DNA of 64,000 nt from assembly GCF_009363155.1 (NCBI RefSeq), contig NZ_CP045302.1:447001-511000 (forward strand). Reading direction: 5' to 3'. Within the stretch, counting starts at the first letter, position 1, and each line of letters starts with the position of its first letter. The stretch comes from Azotobacter salinestris (GTDB lineage: Bacteria; Pseudomonadota; Gammaproteobacteria; Pseudomonadales; Pseudomonadaceae). A model generated the notes under the pieces. It saw nothing but the letters and a program-made list of their open reading frames with translations, did not search any database and was not told the origin of the DNA. Both the position numbers and the translations under genes were made by a program. Shown here in pieces: positions 56,611-64,000 of the stretch.

Positions 56611-58146
56611 TCAATCCTCTTCCTGCCTTGCCTGTGCCTGCTCCAGTCGCTCGTCGAGCCTTTCCAGATTGTCCAGCTCGACACTGTCCCAGCCGCCGCC
56701 GAGCGCGGCGATCAGCTGCACGCTGGCGGTCAGCCGGTTGCTCAGGAGGGTCAGGCTGGTGCGTTCGTTGGTCAACGCCGCGGTCTGCACGTCGACCACG
56801 CTGGTGTAGTCGACGGTACCGGCCTTGTACTGGTTCTCCATCAGCCGGCGGGATTCCTGGGCAGCCTCCACCGCCTCCTGCTGGGCCTGGCTCTCGCGCT
56901 CCAGCACGCTCAGCTGCACCAGGTAGTCCTCCACCTCGCGGAAGCTGTCCAGCACGGTCTGCCGGTAGGTCGCCACCGCCTGCTGGTGGGTGGCCCGCGC
57001 CCGATCCACCTGGGAGCGCAGCAGGCCGCCGTCGAACAGGGTCAGGGCCATCTCCGGGCTGATGTTCCAGAAGCGGTTGTCCTGCTCGAACCAGTCGTCC
57101 GTGTGGCTGGCACGATACCCCCCGGCCGCGCTCAGGCTGAAGGTCGGGAAGCGGGCCGCCTTGGCCACGCCGATCAGGGCGTTGGCGGAGATCACCTCGC
57201 GCTCGGCCGCAGCCACGTCCGGACGCCGCTCGAGCAACTGCGACGGCAGCAGCGTGGGAATTTCCGGCAGCGCCGGCAGAGTCTCCACCTCGGCCAGGGC
57301 GAACTCGGCCGGCGGCATGCCGATCAGCACGGCGATGGCGTGTTCCAGCTGGGCACGCTGGTAGTCCAGGTCGATGGACTGCGCCTCGGTACTCTTCAGC
57401 TGGGTCAGCGCCTGGGTCACGTCGGACTTGGTGACCATGCCGGCGCGGTACTGGTTTTCGGTCAGGCGCAAGCTGCGTGCGTAGGCCTCCACCGTGGCCC
57501 TGAGCAGGCGCCGCTGGCCGTCCAGCACGCGCAGTTGCAGGTAGCTCTGGGCCAGCGTGGACTGCTGACTGAGGCGTACCGCGGCGAGATCGGCGGCGCT
57601 GCCCTGCAGGCCGGCGCGGTCCGACTCCAGCTGGCGGCGCATCTTGCCCCAGAAGTCCAGCTCCCAGCTGATGTTGCTGACCGCGTTGTAGCTGTTGGAG
57701 ATGTCGCCGCCACCGCCGCCGGAGCTCACCGTGGAGCCGTCGGGCAGGCGCGACGTACCGCCGCCGCCGCTGGCCGTCGACGAGCGGGTCTCGTCGACGG
57801 TGACCCGTCCGGTCGGGAAGAAGTCCGCCTTCGCCGCACGCACCGCCGCCTTCGCCTGCAGGTACTGGGCGACCGACTGGGCGACGGTCTGGTTGGACTC
57901 GTCCAGCCGGCGCATCAGGTCGTTGAGGAGGGGATCGCCGTACATCTCCCACCAGGGACCGCGCTCGGCCTCGTCGGCCGGCGTGGCGAGCTTCCAGCCC
58001 TCGCCTTCCTTGAAGCTGTCCGGGGTGGCCAGCTGCGGACGCTCATAGTCCGGGCCGAGGGTGCAGCCAGTCAGGGCCAGGCTCAGGGCGAGCGTCACCG
58101 ACCAGGCCAGGCGGTTCGGTCGAACGGCTAAAACGGTTGCGGTCAT
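56611..58146 (-). CDS. opmB: RND efflux outer-membrane lipoprotein, OpmB-like
   Basis: A 511-residue TolC-type channel of the NodT family. A lipoprotein signal with lipobox LTGC (Cys about 28) is followed by GPDYERP, then two repeated coiled-coil hairpin regions. Family marks: LDFWGKMRRQLESDRA, LLERRPDVAAAEREVISANALIGVAKAARFPTFSLSA and LDGQRRLLRATVEAYARS. The start overlaps the end of the upstream pump gene (ATGA). The order pump-pump-channel equals muxB-muxC-opmB of P. aeruginosa. Confidence 0.9.
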   Translation of the reverse strand: MTATVLAVRPNRLAWSVTLALSLALTGCTLGPDYERPQLATPDSFKEGEGWKLATPADEAERGPWWEMYGDPLLNDLMRRLDESNQTVAQSVAQYLQAKAAVRAAKADFFPTGRVTVDETRSSTASGGGGTSRLPDGSTVSSGGGGGDISNSYNAVSNISWELDFWGKMRRQLESDRAGLQGSAADLAAVRLSQQSTLAQSYLQLRVLDGQRRLLRATVEAYARSLRLTENQYRAGMVTKSDVTQALTQLKSTEAQSIDLDYQRAQLEHAIAVLIGMPPAEFALAEVETLPALPEIPTLLPSQLLERRPDVAAAEREVISANALIGVAKAARFPTFSLSAAGGYRASHTDDWFEQDNRFWNISPEMALTLFDGGLLRSQVDRARATHQQAVATYRQTVLDSFREVEDYLVQLSVLERESQAQQEAVEAAQESRRLMENQYKAGTVDYTSVVDVQTAALTNERTSLTLLSNRLTASVQLIAALGGGWDSVELDNLERLDERLEQAQARQEED

Positions 58147-61100
58147 AACGAGGTATCCAGGGCGGCATCGCTGTGCACGCCGCGCCAGCGGTTGAAGCGG
58201 TGGCGCAGGCGGTCGAAGAACAGGTAGACCGCCGGCGTGCTGTAAAGGGTGAGCAGTTGGCTGAGAACGAGGCCGCCGACGATGGCGATCCCCAGCGGCC
58301 GGCGCATTTCCGCGCCCTCGGCGGTATCCAGCAGCAACGGCAGGGCACCGAGGATGGCCGACAGGGTGGTCATCAGGATCGGCCTGAAGCGCAGCAGGCA
58401 GGCGCGGCGGATCGACTCCAGCGGACTGAGCCGCTCCTGGCGCTCCAGCTGCAGCGCCAGGTCGATCATCAGGATGGCGTTCTTCTTCACCACGCCGATC
58501 AACAGGAACAGGCCGAGCAGCGAGATCAGGCTGAACTGGTCGCCGACCAGCTCGATCGCCAAAAGCGCGCCGACGCCCGCCGAGGGCAGCGTGGAGAGGA
58601 TGGTCAGCGGGTGGACGTAGCTCTCGTAGAGGATGCCGAGGACGATGTACACCACCACCAGCGCGCCGAGGATCATCAGCGGCTGGGCCTTCTGCGCCTG
58701 CATCAGCGCACCGCCGGTGCCACCGAGCATGCCCTGCACGTCGGTGGGCAGGCCGAGCCGCGCCACCGCCTGCTGGATCGCCTGGCTGGCCTCCAGGGCG
58801 CTGTAGCCGGGGGCGATCGAATAGCCGATGTTCTCCGCGGCGAACTGGCCCTGGTGCTGCACCCGGTCCTCCTCCAGGCTGCGCTCCCAGCGGGCGAAGG
58901 CCGACAGCGGCACGCGCAGCCCGTCGTCGGTGATCAGTTGGACCATGTCCAGCGCCTCCGGGGACTGGGCGTACTTCGGGTCGATCTCCATCACCACCTT
59001 GTACTGGTTGAGCTCGTCGTAGATGGTGGAGATCTGCCGCTGGCTGAAGGCGTTGTTCAGCACCGTGGTGACCATGCTCATGTCCACGCCCAGACGCTTG
59101 GCGCTCTCGCGGTCGACCACCAGGCGAATCTGCTGGGCGCCCTCGCCTACGTTGCTGTCGAGGTCGGTGAGCTGCGGCAGCGCGGCCATCGCCTCGCGCA
59201 CCCTGGGCAGCCAGGTGCGCAGCAGGTCGAGGTCGCTGGAGAGCAGCACGTACTCGTTCTCCGAGCTGCGTCCCTGGCGGCCGCCGAACTGCAGGTCCTG
59301 GTCGGCCATGAGGAACAGCTGGCCGCCCGGCACCTTCGGCAGGTTCCGGCGCAGGCGATCGATCACCTGCTGGGCGGAGAGGCGGCGCTCGGCGATCGGC
59401 TTCAGGCGCACGATGATGAAGGCGTTGCCGATCCCGCCCTTGCCACCGATGAAGCCGGCCACGCTCTGCACCGCCGGATCGGCCAGCAACGCCCGGCGGA
59501 ACTCCTGCAGCTTCGGCTGCATGACCTGGAAGGACAGCCCGTCGTCGCCGCGGATGAAGCCCATCAGTTGGCCGGTGTCCTGCTGCGGCAGGAAGGTCTT
59601 GGGCACCGCGACATAGAGGTAGACGTTGAGGGCGATGGTCGCCAGTAGGCCGAACAGCATCAGCTTCGAGTGCCGCAGGGTCCAGTCCAGGCTGCGCGCG
59701 TAGCCGGCCAGCACCCGCGCCTGCAGCCAGTCGGAGAAACGCTGCAGGCGACCGGGCGCACGCGTCCCGGTCTCTGGCTTGAGCCAGCGCGCGCAGAGCA
59801 TCGGCGTCAGGGTCAGCGAGACCGCCAGAGAGATCAGGATGGCCACTGCCAGGGTGATGGAGAACTCGCGGAACAGCCGTTCGACGATGCCACCCATGAA
59901 CAGCATGGACAGGAACACCACCACCAGCGACAGGTTCATCGACAGCAGGGTGAAGCCTACCTCGCGCGAGCCCTTGAGCGCCGCCGCCAGCGGCTTCTCG
60001 CCGTCCTCAATGTGCCGGGCGATGTTCTCCAGCACCACGATGGCGTCGTCCACCACCAGGCCGGTGGCGATGATCAGCGCCATCAGCGACAGGTTGTTCA
60101 GCGAGAACCCCCACAGATACATCACCGCGAAGCTGCCGACCAGCGACACCGGCACCGCCAGCGCCGGAATCAACGCGGCGCGCCAGTGGCCGAGGAAGGC
60201 CAGCACCACCAGGATCACCAGCCCCACCGCGATCAACAGGGTGCGCTCGGCCTCGTGCAGGGTGGCGCGGATCACCGGCGAGCGGTCCATCGCCACCTCC
60301 AGCTCGACGCTGGCCGGGATCACCGCGCGCAGCGCCGGCAGCCGGGCGCGGATCTCGGCGATGGTTTCGATGATGTTGGCGTCGGCCTGGCGGTTGACGA
60401 TCACCAGCACCGCATCCTTGTCGTTGTAGAAGCCGCTGTTGTAGCGGTCCTCCACGCCGTCGTGGACCTTGGCCACGTCGCTCAGGCGCACCGGACCGTC
60501 GTTCTGGTAGCGGATCACCAGCGGCCGGTAGTCGGCGGCGCGCATCAGCTGGTCGTTGGCCTGCACCTGCCAGTGACGCTCGCCGTCCTCCACGGCACCC
60601 TTGGGCCGGCGCACGTTGGCCGCATTGATCGCGGCGCGCACCTCGTCGAGGCCGATGTTGTACTGGTCGAGCAAGCGCGGCTCCAGTTCGACCCGCACCG
60701 CCGGCAGCGAACTGCCGCCGACCTGCACCTCGCCGACGCCGCTCACCTGCGACAGCTTCTGCGCCACGATGGTCGAGGCGACGTCGTAGAGCTGGCCCTT
60801 GTCGAGTACCGGCGAGGTCAGCGAGAGCACCATGATCGGCGCCTGCGAGGGGTTGACCTTGCGGTAGGTGGGCATGCTGCGCATGCCGCTGGGCAGCAGG
60901 TTGCGCGCCTCGTTGATCGCCGCCTGCACCTCGCGGGCGGCGGCGTCGATGTCGCGGCCGATGTCGAAGAGAATGATGATCCGCGTGTTGCCCTGGCTGC
61001 TGCGGCTGGTCATCTCGCTGATTCCGGCGATGCCGCCCAGCGCCCGCTCCAGGGGCGTCGCCACGCTGGATGCCATGATCTGCGGACTGGCCCCGGGCAA

Positions 61101-61250
61101 GGTGGCCTCCACGGTGATCGCCGGGAAGTCCATCTTCGGCAGCGGCGCCACCGGCAGCAGGCCGAAGCTCACCGCGCCGAGCAGGAGGATCGCCAGGCTC
61201 AGCAGCAGGGTCGCGACCGGACGCAGGATGAAGGGGGCGGAGAGGTTCAT
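58143..61250 (-). CDS. muxC: RND efflux pump, MuxC/MdtC-like
   Basis: A 1035-residue inner-membrane pump with 12 helices and two large periplasmic loops. The proton-relay Asp pair lies in ATGLVVDDAIVVLENIARH, with the usual FFLLIGVVKKNAILMIDLALQ-type text in the second half (VVKKNAILMID). N terminus MNLSAPFILRPVATLLL is the MdtC/MuxC type. ATG 61250 is preferred to an in-frame start eight codons upstream, which lies in a REP-like element. In E. coli and P. aeruginosa two different RND pumps work as a mixed trimer; substrates include novobiocin, aztreonam and bile-like compounds. Confidence 0.92.
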   Translation of the reverse strand: MNLSAPFILRPVATLLLSLAILLLGAVSFGLLPVAPLPKMDFPAITVEATLPGASPQIMASSVATPLERALGGIAGISEMTSRSSQGNTRIIILFDIGRDIDAAAREVQAAINEARNLLPSGMRSMPTYRKVNPSQAPIMVLSLTSPVLDKGQLYDVASTIVAQKLSQVSGVGEVQVGGSSLPAVRVELEPRLLDQYNIGLDEVRAAINAANVRRPKGAVEDGERHWQVQANDQLMRAADYRPLVIRYQNDGPVRLSDVAKVHDGVEDRYNSGFYNDKDAVLVIVNRQADANIIETIAEIRARLPALRAVIPASVELEVAMDRSPVIRATLHEAERTLLIAVGLVILVVLAFLGHWRAALIPALAVPVSLVGSFAVMYLWGFSLNNLSLMALIIATGLVVDDAIVVLENIARHIEDGEKPLAAALKGSREVGFTLLSMNLSLVVVFLSMLFMGGIVERLFREFSITLAVAILISLAVSLTLTPMLCARWLKPETGTRAPGRLQRFSDWLQARVLAGYARSLDWTLRHSKLMLFGLLATIALNVYLYVAVPKTFLPQQDTGQLMGFIRGDDGLSFQVMQPKLQEFRRALLADPAVQSVAGFIGGKGGIGNAFIIVRLKPIAERRLSAQQVIDRLRRNLPKVPGGQLFLMADQDLQFGGRQGRSSENEYVLLSSDLDLLRTWLPRVREAMAALPQLTDLDSNVGEGAQQIRLVVDRESAKRLGVDMSMVTTVLNNAFSQRQISTIYDELNQYKVVMEIDPKYAQSPEALDMVQLITDDGLRVPLSAFARWERSLEEDRVQHQGQFAAENIGYSIAPGYSALEASQAIQQAVARLGLPTDVQGMLGGTGGALMQAQKAQPLMILGALVVVYIVLGILYESYVHPLTILSTLPSAGVGALLAIELVGDQFSLISLLGLFLLIGVVKKNAILMIDLALQLERQERLSPLESIRRACLLRFRPILMTTLSAILGALPLLLDTAEGAEMRRPLGIAIVGGLVLSQLLTLYSTPAVYLFFDRLRHRFNRWRGVHSDAALDTSL

Positions 61251-61263
61251 GCGGCCCACCCCG

Positions 61264-61323
61264 CAGGAGCACATTCATTTGCGACAGGTGCAACGCAAAT
61301 CGCCAATGAATTGGCTCCCCCAC
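61264..61323. repeat. Inverted pair of REP-like units between muxB and muxC
   Basis: Plus strand 61265-61285 reads AGGAGCACATTCATTTGCGA and minus strand about 61323-61298 reads GGGAGCCAATTCATTGGCGA. Both follow GGAGC-N-(A/C)ATTCATT-N-GCGA, a style of extragenic palindrome common in Pseudomonas-group genomes. The pair can fold into one long stem and fills the whole muxB-muxC spacer. Confidence 0.7.
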
Positions 61324-61338
61324 CAAACGGCTTGAGGC

Positions 61339-64000
61339 TCATATCGCCACCCCCGCCGCGCTGCGGCCCACCAGACGCCGCGACAGGCGATCGAAGGCGA
61401 GGTAGATCACCGGCGTGGTGAACAGCGTCAGCAACTGGCTGAGCAGGAGCCCGCCGACCAACACCAGGCCCAGCGGCTGGCGCAGCTCGGCGCCGGAGCC
61501 GGTGGCGAACATCAGCGGGATGGCGCCGAACAGCGCGGCCAGGGTGGTCATCAGGATCGGCCGGAAGCGCAACAGCGCCGCCCGGTGGATCGCCGCCTGC
61601 GGCTCCATGCCCTGATGGCGCTCGGCCTCCAGGGCGAAGTCGATCATCATGATCGCGTTCTTCTTGACGATGCCGATCAAGAGGATGATGCCGATGATCG
61701 CGATCAGTCCCAGGTCGTTGCCGGAGAGCAGCAGCGCCAGCAGCGCGCCCACCGCCGCCGAAGGCAGCGTGGAGAGGATGGTGATCGGGTGGATGTAGCT
61801 CTCGTAAAGCACGCCAAGCACGATGTACATGGTGACGACGGCGGCGAGGATCAGCAGCAGGGTGCTCGACAGCGAGGCGCGGAACGCCTCGGCGGCGCCC
61901 TGGAAACGGCTCTCGATGCCACCCGGCAGGCCGATCTCCTCCTGCACCCGCTCGATCGCCGCCACCGCCTGGCCGAGCGAGACGCCCGGCGCCAGGTTGA
62001 ACGACAGGGTCACCGCCGGGAACTGGCCGATGTGGTTGATCAGCAGCGCCGCCGCCCGCTCCTCGACGCGCGCCAGGGACGACAGGCGCACCTGGCCGCC
62101 CTCGGCGCTGGCCACGTGCACCTCGTCCAGCGCCGCCGGGCCGAGGCTGTCGACGGCACGGCTCTCCAGGACCACCCGGTACTGGTTGGCCTGGGTATAG
62201 ATGGTGGAGATCTGCCGCTGGCCGAAGGCATCGTAGAGCGCATCGTCGATGGCGGCGACGGTCACGCCCAGGCGCGAGGCGGCGTCGCGGTCGATGTTCA
62301 GGTAGACCTGCAGGCCGCGGCTCTGCAGATCGCTGGCCACGTCGGTCAGCTCCGGCAGGTCGTCCAGCGCTTCGACCAGGCGCGGCGTCCACTCCTCCAG
62401 GAGGTCGCCGTCCGGCGACTCCAGGCTGAACTGGAACTGAGTGCGGCTGACCCGGTCCTCGATGGTCAGATCCTGCACCGGCTGGAGGAACAGCTGGATG
62501 CCCGACACCGTGGCCAGCTGCGGGCGCAGCCGCTCGATCACCTGGCTGGCGGTGACATCGCGTTCGGCATGCGGCTTGAGATTGATCAGCAGGCGTCCGC
62601 TGTTGAGGGTGACGTTGTCGCCGTCCACGCCGATGTAGGACGACAGGCTGGCCACCGCCGGGTCCTGCAGGATGACCTCGGCCAGGCGCTGCTGGCGCTC
62701 GCTCATGGCACGGAAGGAAATGCTCTGCGGCGCCTCGGAGATGCCCTGGATCACTCCGGTGTCCTGGACCGGGAAGAAGCCCTTGGGCACCGCCTGGTAG
62801 AGCACCACGGTGAGGCCGAGAGTGACCACGGCGATCAGCAGGGTCAGCCCCTGGTGGCGCAGCACCCAGTGCAGGGCGACGTCGTAGCGTGCGATCAGGG
62901 CCTCGATCCAGGCGCCGCTGGCACGGTAGAAGCGGCCCTGGCGCTCCGCCGGCTCTTCCGGCTTGAGGAACAGCGCGCACATCATCGGCGTCAGGCTCAG
63001 CGAGACCAGCAGGGAGATCAGGATCGACACCGCCAGGGTGATGGCGAACTCGCGGAACAGTCGGCCGACCACATCGGCCATGAACAGCAGCGGGATCAGC
63101 ACGGCGATCAGCGAGAAGGTCAGCGAGATCAGGGTGAAGCCGATCTGCTTCGCGCCCTTCAGCGCCGCCTCGAGCGGCGTCGCGCCCTCCTCCAGATGGC
63201 GGGCGATGTTCTCCAGCATGACGATGGCGTCGTCGACCACGAAGCCGGCGGCGACGGTCAGTGCCATCAGCGTCAGGTTGTTGATGGAGAAGCCGGCCAG
63301 GTACATGACCCCGAAGGTGCCGATCAGAGACAGCGGCACGGCGATCGACGGGATCACCGTGGCCGACAGCTTGCGCAGGAAGACGAAGGTCACCAGCACC
63401 ACCAGGCACACCGCCAGCACCAGCTCGAACTGCACGTCGCGCACCGCGGCGCGGATGGTCTGGGTGCGGTCGGTGAGCTGGATTACCTCGAGGCTGGCCG
63501 GCAGGGTCGCGGCGATCTGCGGCAGCAGCGCCTGGATGCGCTCGACCACCTCGATGACGTTGGCCCCCGGCTGGCGCTGGATGTTCACCAACACCGCCGC
63601 GTTGCGGTCGGCCCAGGCGGCCAGGCGCTCGTTCTCGGCGCCGTCGACGATCCGCGCGACATCCTTCAGGCGCAGGGTCGCGCCGTTCTGGTGGGCGAGG
63701 ATCAGGTTGCGGTACTCGTCGGCGGATTTCAGCTGGTCGTTGGCGTCGAGCTGGGACACCCGGGTCGGGCCGTCGAAGTTGCCCTTGGGCTGGTTGACGT
63801 TGGAAGCGGTGATCAGCGAACGCACGTCGGACAGGTTCAGGCCGTAGGTGGCGAGCGCCTGCGGATCGACCTTGATGCGCACCGCCGGGCGCTGGCCGCC
63901 GGCCAGGCTGACCATGCCGACGCCGGTGATCTGCGCCAGCTTCTGCGCCATGCGGGTATCGACCAGGTCGTTGACCTGCGGCAGCGGCATGGTCGCCGAG
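61339..64000 (-). CDS. muxB: RND efflux pump, MuxB/MdtB-like (N terminus beyond right edge)
   Basis: At least 886 residues; the frame runs off base 64000. The visible part matches RND pumps from the first periplasmic loop ([28 protein letters not shown]) to the C terminus. The Asp pair lies in [21 protein letters not shown], and the second half has [20 protein letters not shown]. It differs from the muxC product and pairs with it. A periplasmic adaptor gene (muxA type) is expected just beyond the window. 88 bases before muxC, filled by a REP pair. Confidence 0.92.
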   Translation of the reverse strand, partial: SATMPLPQVNDLVDTRMAQKLAQITGVGMVSLAGGQRPAVRIKVDPQALATYGLNLSDVRSLITASNVNQPKGNFDGPTRVSQLDANDQLKSADEYRNLILAHQNGATLRLKDVARIVDGAENERLAAWADRNAAVLVNIQRQPGANVIEVVERIQALLPQIAATLPASLEVIQLTDRTQTIRAAVRDVQFELVLAVCLVVLVTFVFLRKLSATVIPSIAVPLSLIGTFGVMYLAGFSINNLTLMALTVAAGFVVDDAIVMLENIARHLEEGATPLEAALKGAKQIGFTLISLTFSLIAVLIPLLFMADVVGRLFREFAITLAVSILISLLVSLSLTPMMCALFLKPEEPAERQGRFYRASGAWIEALIARYDVALHWVLRHQGLTLLIAVVTLGLTVVLYQAVPKGFFPVQDTGVIQGISEAPQSISFRAMSERQQRLAEVILQDPAVASLSSYIGVDGDNVTLNSGRLLINLKPHAERDVTASQVIERLRPQLATVSGIQLFLQPVQDLTIEDRVSRTQFQFSLESPDGDLLEEWTPRLVEALDDLPELTDVASDLQSRGLQVYLNIDRDAASRLGVTVAAIDDALYDAFGQRQISTIYTQANQYRVVLESRAVDSLGPAALDEVHVASAEGGQVRLSSLARVEERAAALLINHIGQFPAVTLSFNLAPGVSLGQAVAAIERVQEEIGLPGGIESRFQGAAEAFRASLSSTLLLILAAVVTMYIVLGVLYESYIHPITILSTLPSAAVGALLALLLSGNDLGLIAIIGIILLIGIVKKNAIMMIDFALEAERHQGMEPQAAIHRAALLRFRPILMTTLAALFGAIPLMFATGSGAELRQPLGLVLVGGLLLSQLLTLFTTPVIYLAFDRLSRRLVGRSAAGVAI

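Noticed and set aside
53965..58131. A 1388-codon open frame antisense to cti and opmB
   Set aside because: It mirrors two well-supported genes, crosses the MITE, has Arg/Gln/His-rich text without domains, and arises from high-GC codon bias on the other strand.

Overview
The window is one contiguous stretch of a GC-rich gammaproteobacterial chromosome of the Pseudomonas/Azotobacter group. The gene order ftsK-trxB-aat-ate-infA-clpA-clpS-cspD-idh-nudJ-mnmA-hflD-purB-roxA-...-aceA-nuoA-N-(bqsR/bqsS-like) follows the order I remember from Pseudomonas aeruginosa. The monomeric NADP isocitrate dehydrogenase looks very close to my memory of the Azotobacter vinelandii enzyme, and the dimeric icd expected beside it in P. 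aeruginosa is absent. Azotobacter or a near relative is therefore the best guess; this rests on recall, not on a search. No rRNA, tRNA, CRISPR array, prophage or autonomous transposon was found.

Layout. 1-10.2 kb: division and protein-quality genes (partial ftsK; trxB; the two N-end-rule transferases aat and ate; infA; convergent clpA and clpS; cspD) and the monomeric idh. 10.4-18.7 kb: nudJ-mnmA-hflD-purB (tRNA thiolation and purine synthesis), roxA with an overlapping acetyltransferase gene, a secreted protein of unknown role, and isocitrate lyase aceA, which sits about 7 kb from idh so both isocitrate branch-point enzymes are near each other. 18.8-20.8 kb: a Tat-exported PhoX-family protein. 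21.3-36.2 kb: the complete 13-gene nuo operon (fused nuoCD) for respiratory complex I.

36.3-38.7 kb: a minus-strand PepSY protein, response regulator and sensor kinase that resemble the BqsPQRS/CarSR ferrous-iron/calcium system. The kinase has an RExxE motif, the promoter region has a near-perfect BqsR-type box, and a short leader reading frame overlaps the first gene. 38.9-44.4 kb: queD, a lytic transglycosylase, an isolated gspG-gspF pair and a MASE3-PAS-GGDEF-EAL protein. 44.4-48 kb is gene-poor: a membrane-anchored monooxygenase-like protein, an SRAP (YedK/HMCES) protein, one tiny membrane protein, and a perfect Fur-type palindrome laid over a sigma-70 promoter with no recognisable gene behind it.

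48-64 kb: the ABC-F protein YbiT, a uppP-(CSD-DUF1294)-DUF1993 operon, two conserved-looking unknowns, nfuA, the cis/trans fatty-acid isomerase cti, and a MuxBC-OpmB-like tripartite efflux operon whose muxB runs off the right edge. A 265-bp MITE with TA flanks and nested inverted repeats lies between opmB and cti, and an inverted pair of REP-like units lies between muxB and muxC.

The most interesting non-coding signals are the orphan Fur promoter (candidate iron-repressed small RNA), the leader ORF plus box of the Bqs-like system, and the MITE. I found no wholly new multi-gene system.
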